Positions 55,542 to 64,000 of a DNA stretch of 64,000 nucleotides are shown here, piece after piece. The notes beneath the pieces are model-generated. The model had not been told where the DNA came from. It was given only the letters and a program-made list of their open reading frames with translations, and made no database searches. Location: contig NC_092577.1 in the NCBI RefSeq assembly GCF_037975245.1, forward strand, positions 12,094,013 through 12,158,012, in the 5' to 3' direction. Position 1 is the stretch's first letter; every line of letters starts with the position of its first letter. The translations under genes and the position numbers were made by a program. This DNA comes from Apostichopus japonicus (Eukaryota > Echinodermata > Holothuroidea > Aspidochirotida > Stichopodidae).

Positions 55542-56189
55542 TTATGAGTTGAAGAAAGGATTACTTTCATCTTCGTCCTCTTCGAACGGATTGTACCCCT
55601 CTGGTTCCTCGAATGGATTCGGAGGGCTCCTGGGCCTCTCTTCTTTATCCGAGCTGAGGAATGGGTTCAGGGCATCCTCCTTTGGGGCTTGATGTCTCCT
55701 CGGACTCCCTGATGGCCTCCCCAATTCTTCCTTCTGCCCAGAGGAACTATTTGATCCCAGCCTAGAGGGTACGGGCTTCACAGAGGGTGGGGCGGCTGCC
55801 ACCGTTGTAGTTTGTGTCCTCTTAGGAGACGCAGAGGACCCCATCTGTCTCGCAGCGGGCGCTGTACGGTCACTGACTGCACTGCCACCACTACCGCTGT
55901 GGATAAATGGTGGCTGGTCAGATCCGTAGGAGGAGTGACCGCTGCTGCTGGATTTAGGTTGTACGGCAGGCGTGATACTCCAGCCCTGTGGGGTGCTGCG
56001 ACCGGAGGAATGAGGGGTACTCCGTCCGGACGAAGATGGGGTCTTTTTACTAGAAGATGGACTGGAATGTTCGGGAGTGTTGGCTCTCTGCAGCTGTTGT
56101 ACGGGGGGTACTTGAGAGGGCAGGGGTTGTATCTGCGAGACTGCTGGTGCTGGGGTTTCTCGGGAAGGGAATTTCTCTTCAAGAATGAC
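55542..56189 (-). CDS. VPS11: VPS11 terminal exon, Ser/Pro-rich tail with four NPF motifs
   Basis: 648 nt with TAA at 55542-55544; acceptor catcgtag; phase 0 as required by the previous exon. It opens VILEEKFPSRETPAPAVSQ, then a 150-residue Ser/Pro/Gln-rich low-complexity region (SGRSTPHSSGRSTPQGW). The end carries four NPF motifs: LNPFLSS (55659-55667), PNPFEEP (55611-55619), YNPFEED (55584-55592) and SNPFFNS (55554-55562). NPF followed by acidic residues is the preferred EH-domain ligand of EHD proteins. Human VPS11 lacks such a tail. I infer linkage to VPS11; the alternative is a separate small gene lacking its own start. Confidence 0.78.
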   Translation of the reverse strand, partial: VILEEKFPSRETPAPAVSQIQPLPSQVPPVQQLQRANTPEHSSPSSSKKTPSSSGRSTPHSSGRSTPQGWSITPAVQPKSSSSGHSSYGSDQPPFIHSGSGGSAVSDRTAPAARQMGSSASPKRTQTTTVAAAPPSVKPVPSRLGSNSSSGQKEELGRPSGSPRRHQAPKEDALNPFLSSDKEERPRSPPNPFEEPEGYNPFEEDEDESNPFFNS

Positions 56190-59100
56190 CTACGATGCGA
56201 ACAAAGCAAAAAAGATGTGAAATCAAAAAAGATGAAAGATGTGAAATCTAGATGGATTTGGACTTCTGAATTTAAAAGTTTTCAAAAGTTACCATAAGAA
56301 GAGACTTTGATATTACTAAAGCGCTTGAAAAAAGGAAAGAAAAAGAAGTTTAATGGCAGTTGGTCTTGGTTAAGATATATAATAGACTGAGACTAAATAG
56401 CAGGAATGTTGCATACAGAGAATTTAAAAAGAAAACTCATTGCCTAAACTCAAACCTTCAATTTCCAGTTGTTCGAGATATAAATTGCTGAAATTTATCC
56501 AGTCTTATATCAATAACATTGCAATGGAAAAATAGTACAGGGTGTTAGATATCACCTCTCAATTTAACATACAAAACAGTAACAAAAAACAGTACAAAAC
56601 AGTATCATCCTCCCCACCAATCATCTTCACCCTTCCTCTTCTTTGTCATCCAACGAACCCCCTCCCACACCCCCTTCCCCACCCTGCTTTGCATAAATAT
56701 GTAATCATTTATTTTTTCAAATTCAAACATACCTTGTTAAATACTCCTCGTCCAAAATAATCTGCAACCACAGAGAAACCATCCTGAGCGTTCTCCAGCT
56801 AAACAGAGAGGGATTTGAAAAAAAAGATATATTGATTAATCAGTAAGTAACAATAATTTTAATATTGTTATCAGTTTACAGCGGACACGGTTTAATAATT
56901 GCAGTGTTTTCTGCACAATCCATGATTGATAAACTTGATACTATCTATATATATAATGATTGATCGGTAACTAATATTAATGTAATATCATTATCAGATT
57001 ACAGTGCACATGGGTGCACGGTTTTATAATTGCAGTGTTTTCTGCACAATCTATTATTGATAAACTTGATACTATCTATAAATATATTGATTGATCAGTA
57101 ACTAATATTAATGTAATATCATTATCAGATTACAGTACACATGGGTGCACGGTTTTATAATTGCAGTGTTTTCTGCATAAGCTTGCACGGTTTCGTGAAA
57201 ACTTAAAACCGGTTTTTCTATAGCAAAAAACCGAATCTGGCTCAAAAACCGGTTTTTTCCCCCTCCCGAATTGCATTAAAAACATCAAAATCTCAATCGC
57301 TAAGATGCGTATTTTTGAAGCTTTACCAACAGCGGGTTTAAGTCTGTTCGTTTGCAGTAAATTGTTAAAAATAAGAAGAATAAATTCAAGAAATGTTACT
57401 GCCTTCATGACTCTCATTTTATAACCCACGTTAACTAAACTGAAGTAAATATGTCGAAAAGAAATGTGTTAGTAAAATTTTTTCTTTAAGTTTTAACATC
57501 ACGCACACGTATCGTTTGTCTTGTGTTTACTGTATCACGAAGTTCAAATTCGTGTTCAGAAAAAAATGTCACGGTCATGTTAAATTATATGTTATATTTT
57601 CGGAGATGAGGGCCGAGCGTAAACCCCATTATGACCAATTTGAGATCGTAAAAAAAAAATGCCTAACAATATGATTGGTCCAATGAAGGTACAGTACCAA
57701 ATTGCACGAGGCTCTAGCCATGTTCCCGGGTGGTATCTTGGCGGTAAAATAAATTTCTCTTCAAGGAGTGAAGAGAATTTACCGTCTACACTTTCAAGTA
57801 CAAGTTGAAAAATATCGCTGGCAAAAGCGGGGATTAGGTTGGCAAAGAATATAAATTGTTAACGTTTAAGTTGGAAACATGTGTACTTCAACGTTAACGA
57901 AAAATCTCAGCCTTGTCTGATAACTGATAAGAAGAAATGTTTAAAGGAAACTTACAAAGAAAATAAAATCTATTAGCGTACAAAGGAGAATTTTCCCAAC
58001 AGCAACATCTGTAATTTCCAGCCATGTATGCAACATTTTTACTCCTTTAATATTCCTTGCTCAAGCCTGACGCCAGGTGTCTCTTGTGAACAATGGACTG
58101 TGATTGTTCTGATGTTACTTGTTGCATCTTAGTTGTTAAACTCAGAGCCCCCCCCCCGTGATTGTTCTAATGTTACTTGTTGCATCTTAGTTGTTAAACT
58201 CAGAGCCCCCCCGTGATTGTTCTAATGTTACTTGTTGCATCTTAGTTGTTAAACTCACAGAGCCCCCCCCCCCTGCGACTGTACATATCGTATGGTATTG
58301 TGTATTGCGCAATATACCTTTCAAGTTTTGTCGTTCATTTTTTGAACACGAACTGTGATCAATGTGTTTGAAAAGATTTTCTCCGTATCCTCTACTATTA
58401 AATTGAAGTTAAATAATAAGAACAACACAAAGAGGACAAACACGTTGGATATAACAATTTGTTTTGAACTGCATCTCGTCATTTGAGTGTGTACTTCTCA
58501 CAACTACTAACGTTGGCCACCAAGGTCAGTTCAATACTACAAGGTACTTAACTGATGCACGCATATAAGGGCTGCATAGCCTAATGTTAGGCCTAGCTAT
58601 CCACCCTCAAGCACTGGTTATGGCGTGTGCTGATCGTAGCTGACAATGTCGTCTATCAGAAAAGCTTACTCTTGTTGCAATTTACTTTCATAATGCAAAA
58701 AGAACAGTAAATAGGAGAAACCAAAGTCAATAAACTTTGTTTTTTCCAGTATTTGCAATTCACATTTCGGTTTTTCCGGTTTTTTTCGGTTTTTCGGTTT
58801 TCTTAAAATAAAAAATAGTACCGAAATTCGGTCGGAAAAAACCGGTTTCGGTACTAAAACCGGTTTACCGTGCAAGCCTATTTCTGCACAATCTATTATT
58901 GATAAACTTGATACTACCTATACTTATTGATTGATCTGTAACTAATATTAATGTAATATCATTATCAGATTACAGTACACATGGGTGCACGGTTTTATAA
59001 TTGCAGTGTTTTCTGCACAATCTATTATTGATAAACTTGATACTACCTATACTTATTGATTGATCTGTAACTAATATTAATGTAATATCATTATCAGATT

Positions 59101-62100
59101 ACAGTACACATGGGTGCACGGTTTTATAATTGCAGTGTTTTCTGCACAATCTATTATTGATAAACTTGATACTATCTATAAATATATTGATTGATCAGTA
59201 ACTAACCTTAATTTAATATCATAATCAGCTTACAGTGCACATGGATATAATTGCAGTGATTTCTGCACAATCCATGATTGATAAACTTGATACTATCTAC
59301 ATATATTGATTGATCAGTAACTAATATTAATGTAATATCATTATCAGATTACAGTACACATGGGTGCACGGTTTTATAATTGCAGTGTTTTCTGCACAAT
59401 CTATTATTGATAAACTTGATACTATCTATAAATATATTGATTGATCAGTAACTAATATTAATGTAATATCATTATCAGATTACAGTACACATGGGTGCAC
59501 GGTTTTATAATTGCAGTGTTTTCTGCACAATCTATTATTGATAAACTTGATACTACCTATACTTATTGATTGATCTGTAACTAATATTAATGTAATATCA
59601 TTATCAGATTACAGTACACATGGGTGCACGGTTTTATAATTGCAGTGTTTTCTGCACAATCTATTATTGATAAACTTGATACTATCTATAAATATATTGA
59701 TTGATCAGTAACTAATATTAATGTAATATCATTATCAGATTACAGTACACATGGGTGCACGGTTTTATAATTGCAGTGTTTTCTGCACAATCTATTATTG
59801 ATAAACTTGATACTACCTATACTTATTGATTGATCTGTAACTAATATTAATGTAATATCATTATCAGATTACAGTACACATGGGTGCACGGTTTTATAAT
59901 TGCAGTGTTTTCTGCACAATCTATTATTGATAAACTTGATACTATCTATAAATATATTGATTGATCAGTAACTAATATTAATGTAATATCATTATCAGAT
60001 TACAGTACACATGGGTGCACGGTTTTATAATTGCAGTGTTTTCTGCACAATCTATTATTGATAAACTTGATACTATCTATATATATAATGATTGATCTGT
60101 AACTAATATTAATGTAATATCATTATCAGATTACAGTACACATGGGTGCACGGTTTTATAATTGCAGTGTTTTCTGCACAATCTATTATTGATAAACTTG
60201 ATACTATCTATAAATATATTGATTGATCAGTAACTAATATTAATGTAATATCATTATCAGATTACAGTACACATGGGTGCACGGTTTTATAATTGCAGTG
60301 TTTTCTGCACAATCTATTATTGATAAACTTGATACTACCTATACTTATTGATTGATCTGTAACTAATATTAATGTAATATCATTATCAGATTACAGTACA
60401 CATGGGTGCACGGTTTTATAATTGCAGTGTTTTCTGCACAATCTATTATTGATAAACTTGATACTATCTATAAATATATTGATTGATCAGTAACTAATAT
60501 TAATGTAATATCATTATCAGATTACAGTACACATGGGTGCACGGTTTTATAATTGCAGTGTTTTCTGCACAATCCATGATTGATAAACTTCATACTAAGT
60601 CAGCAGTAGGGAAGAAAGATTGAATTATTGGAACACTAAAACAACAGCCTGATAACTAAGGTTAGAACTCCAATCTATTTGTATTCCTTTATCATAAGGA
60701 TAATAACATCCTGGATAACTAGTCACTAACAGTATTGACAAGCACACCGGGATTGTACAATTTTAGAAATTAACCTGTCTAGTTGAAGTGAACAAAGTAA
60801 TACAATCAATGAATGAGTGGCAGTTTCAAACGCCATAAAATTTCTTTAAAAAAACCCAACTCTTTGGAATCCAAAGTATGCAATTACATTCAATGCCGTC
60901 ACATCAGAAGACACAGAGTGGTGCGGTGGGGGAAGGGAGGGAATGTGGGTGAGGGTGTGAGGATGAGTAAAGATGGTGGGGTGAGGTGAGGGTGATGTGT
61001 GAGGGTGAGGGTTTTTGGTACCCGGTAAGCTACATCCCATTTTGGGCTCAACTTTTTCATCACAATTGCATGGATTATACTATTTTATTTTGCAATGAGC
61101 CAAAGCGACTGTTTCTTCCCTTTTGTATTCAAGCCGCCAAGGGAAAGTCCCTTTTCGATGGTGAGTTTTCCGATTACCTGTCTGTGGAACTCCTCGTCGA
61201 GATCCTTGTTCTGTTCCTGTGCTTTGATGATGTCTAAGACTTTACGGTTCTCGGGTAAACACGCAGGACACTCCTGATCGTTGTCGGCGTAACTCTCGAA
61301 GCAACTGAAAAAATGTTGTCAAATGTTTTAAAGATGATACAGTTTGATATCGGGTTTAGAGAATTCTACTCAAAACTCATACTAATGCTGCAGTTCTTGT
61401 ATCACGAGTCTAATGCATACCCTTCAGTTGGTATTTGAATGTTTGACACATAGTTAATATACTGAAAGAGAATCCAAGTGGTCAAAGAGAGGTGATACTA
61501 AGAAAAGAAACAATGGTTTCTTGTGATATCAAAACAGCCAAAGAAGCTTTGACTAGGATGGGTTTTAAAGGACTAAACTTTGTGGGATAAACTTTTAAAG
61601 TCCTTTTGATCTATAAACTGATCTAAAAAAATCACGGAATTTTGCAAAATTGCGGTATAGGCTCCAATTTGCGTATGCTACAGTGTGTTAGGATAATAGT
61701 TTTTGTCCCCGAGGTAGCAAAGAAATCACGGATATTCCGCGAATTTGCGGAAAAGCTCATGCCTGATAAAAATAACCCATCGCTGACAAACATTTCCGTT
61801 GGTGTTTTACTATTAGTAAATACAGTCTGCATTCTTTAATAGTTATGAAGCTGTTGCTAAGTCATCTGAATGAGAGTGTCAAACTAGTAACAGTGACCAG
61901 AAATGAATACAATATTATATCCAGAACCCTTGTTACCTTTGATGATAGGAATGCTGGCAGAGAAAGTGTACTGAGGGTAACTCCAGCGGGTGAGAACAGA
62001 CGCTACACTTGGACACTTGGAATATCTTGGCACTGTGAAGATTAAAATGAAAATGTACTGAGGGTAACTCTAGCGGATAAGAACAGACGCTACACTTGGA

Positions 62101-63947
62101 CACTTGGAATATCTTGGCACTGTGAAGATTAAAATGAAAATGTACTGAGGGTAACTCTAGCGGACAAGAACAGACGCTACACTTGGACACTTGGAATATC
62201 TTGGCACTGTGAAGATTAAAAATTAATCCAAAATAGAAGAAAATATTGCATTCAATCTGTATAACTGGAAATAATATTTGGAATTGATTTAATGTAAACA
62301 GTTGGACAACAACCCAATATTTTGTTACAAAAGGAAAGCAAATGAACAGATAATTACGGAGTTAAAGTCTCAAAATTCTGTAGCCCAGACACTCTAAACA
62401 TTGGTAACAAAAACGTTTAAAAGTAAAAAATGGAGAATTTAAAAAAAGAAAATTACTTTCAACTTCACGATTTGAATTGGAGGCTAACTGCTTCAGGCTA
62501 GTATTAGGCTGTGATAGGATTACATGATAGCATAGCATAGCATAGTATAGCTTTGAGTAGCAAAGCAAACAGCTGCCTTCTTAAGTGCAAGCAGCAAATT
62601 ATGTTCTCTTTGGTAGGTATCAAACATTGCAAACTATAAGCCCCTGGTGTTATACAAATCTAAGATTCTCTGAAGGTGCATTCTATGATGCTAAAGCGTG
62701 CTTACTTCTTATCAGGGTTCGGTTTCTTCCGGGGACGTAGAAGAAACTGAAAGAAACCTGTTTCTTCCGGGTTTCTTCCGGAAGAAACCGGAAGAAACTG
62801 GAAGAAACTGAAAATTGGCATATACGCAGCACAACCCACATACATGATAAAGAAAACAAATAGTTTACCACCATCTGACTGAAATGCATACCACTGAAAC
62901 CATCAAAGTATGATAGTTTTGTTTTGATAATAAATTTGGGTTGTTTTTCTACACCAAAAATGAGTTTCTTCTATTTTGCCTGGAAGAAACTGGAAGAAAC
63001 ATATTCCTTCAGAGTGGAAAAAAACGTGTTTTTTCCCGCGGTATTTTCCACCCCGGAAGAAACCTGCAAACCCTGCTTCTTATGCTGTCTTTGAGCTACC
63101 TTACTTTGGGATTTACATTGGTAGAGAGTATGATCAAAAGTCAACACAGTTGGGTTCTTAAAGTTGATGTGTTTCAATTCTTACCTCGCTTTCATTTCTT
63201 CAATTTCTGCTCGTTTTATCTTGGTCTCCTCTCGATATTGTTCGATCAACCGCTCGTCCTCTGTGATCTGGTCATTCTCCTGCTGGAGTCTACGGACGAT
63301 GTAGTCCTGCAGAACGGGAGAGCGATCAGTGTGCAGTCATTGCGAGGAGATAGGTAGGGGAGATCTAATTTTATTTTTTTTTATTTTTATTAATCTCTCC
63401 TCCATCACTAGCTTTTACTTGGTGGCAATTCAGCAGATCAGCATACATGTAAGATGGTCACTGCACTATTTCTTAAGGTCACAATACTGAATGGAATAAC
63501 ATTCAGACAGATTGTTTGTGGGGTGGGGATGGGGAGTGGGAGGGGGAGGGGAATAGGTAATGGTTAATCTGTTCATATATAAAGTATCACAACATGGCTG
63601 AAATGACTGCTGTTCACCTACATTCCATTCAAATGAGTCACCAAATGTATTAATTGCATTGATTGTGTTATAAATTTGTCACATGTTTCCATCTTTTTAT
63701 ATATTTTTTCAAAGCTATCTCAGACACCACACACATTAAACATCAGAAGATCCCAAAACACTGCCAAACCTTGATGACGGTGAGAGTAGCTGTAGAATTA
63801 TGCGCTAAGGTCTGTATCACCAGTAGTGGGGGCAGCAGATTATGACGGTCGATCTGCGAGAGCACGTCCACGATGTACGGCTTGCAGTCCTTCTGCTTCG
63901 TGGCAAAATAGGACAGAGCTTGAACCCATAAATTCGGATCCTGAGTT
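55542..63947 (-). CDS. VPS11: VPS11, HOPS/CORVET core subunit, 3' part of gene with NPF tail
   Basis: Exons (minus order): 63770-63947, 63185-63306, 61937-62032, 61178-61304, 56733-56798, 55542-56189. They make 1237 nt, 411 residues plus stop, with all phases closing; the N-terminal propeller and most of the solenoid lie right of the window. VPS11 is the central RING subunit that tethers endosomal and lysosomal membranes. Seen: the solenoid segment NLWVQALSYFATKQKDC and LPPLLVIQTLAHNSTATLTV; a coiled-coil stretch; a RING-H2 finger with all eight ligands (CSVC, LC, QH, YHQ, SC, CPAC); and the post-RING FSVVADYFGRGVFNK. Human VPS11 ends soon after this. Here a 215-residue Ser/Pro-rich tail follows with four NPF motifs, three of them in acidic context. 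The tail is joined by phase and adjacency only. Confidence 0.92.
56733..56798 (-). CDS. VPS11: VPS11 exon, post-RING motif
   Basis: 66 nt, 22 codons, acceptor gtttag, donor gtatgt. LENAQDGFSVVADYFGRG and VFNK match human FSVIADYFGRGVFNK. It is separated from the RING exon by a 4.4 kb intron filled with a satellite array. Confidence 0.94.
56829..57177 (+). repeat. ~130-bp satellite array, left segment
   Basis: About 2.7 units containing gattacagtacacatgggtg, gcagtgttttctgcacaatc and gataaacttgatactatct. Cut at 57177 by the hAT insertion and continued at 58881. Confidence 0.95.
57178..58880. mobile_element. hAT-type element inserted in the satellite
   Basis: 1703 bp with termini TAAGCTTGCACGG and CCGTGCAAGCCTA (12 of 13 complementary), flanked by a perfect 8-bp duplication tttctgca (57170-57177 and 58881-58888). 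Both subterminal regions are rich in aaaccggtttt. A ~57-bp block with a C-run is repeated three times at 58100-58275. No transposase frame. Confidence 0.93.
58881..60597 (+). repeat. ~130-bp satellite array, right segment, with A/B alternation
   Basis: About 13 units. Two unit types alternate: A (ctataaatatattgattgatc) and B (ctatacttattgattgatc), with a third variant near 60070 (ctatatatataatgattgat). From about 59420 the order is A B A B A C A B A, a dimeric higher-order pattern of ~260 bp. Confidence 0.93.
61178..61304 (-). CDS. VPS11: VPS11 exon, second half of RING-H2
   Basis: 127 nt, acceptor tttttcag, donor gtaatc. CFESYADNDQECPACLPENR and KVLDIIKAQEQNKDL match human CFESYSESDADCPTCLPENR, with the last zinc ligands (C, CPAC) intact. 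Confidence 0.96.
61937..62032 (-). CDS. VPS11: VPS11 exon, first half of RING-H2 (canonical acceptor form)
   Basis: 96 nt, acceptor cttcacag, donor gtaaca, phase 2 in and out. AKIFQVSKCSVCSHPLELPS and VHFLCQHSYHQ align with human PKIFQKTKCSICNSALELPS. Two more acceptor-bearing copies of its 5' part lie immediately upstream (62033-62206), all in frame, so longer exon forms ending at 62119 or 62206 are possible. Confidence 0.93.
61946..62206 (-). repeat. 87-bp in-frame triplication of VPS11 RING exon 5' part
   Basis: Units 61946-62032 (part of the canonical exon), 62033-62119 and 62120-62206, nearly identical. On the minus strand each unit begins immediately after an identical acceptor (ttttaatcttcacag), then encodes AKIFQVSKCSVCS.PLELPS. 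The period is 29 codons, with no stop across all three. Confidence 0.97.
62713..63075. mobile_element. hAT-type MITE (CAGGGTT termini)
   Basis: 363 bp, left end CAGGGTTCGGTTTCTTCCGG, right end ccggaagaaacctgcaaaccctg, with a perfect 8-bp duplication cttcttat (62705-62712 and 63076-63083). Rich in ggaagaaac motifs. CAGGG is a classic hAT terminus. In a VPS11 intron. Confidence 0.92.
63185..63306 (-). CDS. VPS11: VPS11 exon, coiled coil before RING
   Basis: 122 nt, acceptor tctgcag, donor gtaaga, ending phase 2. DYIVRRLQQENDQITEDERL and YREETKIKRAEIEEMKA match vertebrate DYLVQKLQ...YREET, the heptad-rich helix leading into the RING. Confidence 0.95.
63770..63947 (-). CDS. VPS11: VPS11 exon, C-terminal solenoid
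   Basis: 178 nt, acceptor cttcacag, donor gtttgg. TQDPNLWVQALSYFATKQKD ... LLPPLLVIQTLAHNSTATL is near-identical to vertebrate VPS11. The first base completes a codon begun in an exon outside the window. Confidence 0.96.
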
Positions 63948-64000
63948 CTGTGAAGATACAAATCCCCCAAAAAAAGAAAAAATAAGAAAAGAGATTTTAA

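Noticed and set aside
55812-56297. Plus-strand open frame of 161 codons
   Set aside because: Antisense shadow of the VPS11 terminal exon, whose minus-strand frame has matching phase and recognisable NPF motifs.

Overview
This window is animal nuclear DNA. It has short coding exons with GT-AG introns, long AT-rich introns, many inverted-repeat DNA transposons, tRNA-derived SINEs and minisatellites. The three host genes are divergent from but clearly alignable to vertebrate proteins, and the repeat types suggest a marine invertebrate deuterostome. An echinoderm such as a sea cucumber is my guess from overall character, not something the sequence proves.

Layout. (1) 1784-11750, minus strand: the first seven coding exons (226 codons) of the RNA polymerase I factor UBF (UBTF), running off the left edge. 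(2) 11751-18911: a CpG-containing, probably shared promoter followed by MITE- and SINE-filled sequence. (3) 18912-49493, plus strand: thirteen coding exons of phosphatidylinositol 4-kinase beta (PI4KB), complete to the stop codon, with an 18.2 kb intron (20770-38990) packed with transposons. (4) 49494-55541: the convergent 3' intergenic region. (5) 55542-63947, minus strand: the last six coding exons of VPS11, the HOPS/CORVET core subunit with a RING-H2 finger, ending in an unusual Ser/Pro-rich tail with four NPF motifs. UBTF and PI4KB are head to head; PI4KB and VPS11 are tail to tail. I derived all exon borders by hand from splice sites, reading phase and protein similarity, and every internal phase closes. 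The genes are ordinary housekeeping functions (rDNA transcription, Golgi PI4P synthesis, endolysosomal tethering). PI4KB and VPS11 both act in membrane traffic, but nothing here shows co-regulation.

Most notable. (a) Five exon borders in the three genes lie inside local tandem duplications that copy a splice site. One is an in-frame triplication of the VPS11 RING exon's 5' part, each copy with its own acceptor, so alternative acceptors could add 29 or 58 residues carrying extra CxxC knuckles. Another is a sevenfold 105-bp array copying a PI4KB exon end with its donor. (b) The NPF-repeat tail on VPS11 suggests EH-domain binding. (c) At least seven hAT-like inverted-repeat elements have 8-bp target duplications, one of them inserted into a satellite array. 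(d) A TTAA-duplicating, THAP-bearing Kolobok-like element is nested in a SINE whose empty-site paralogue is also in the window.
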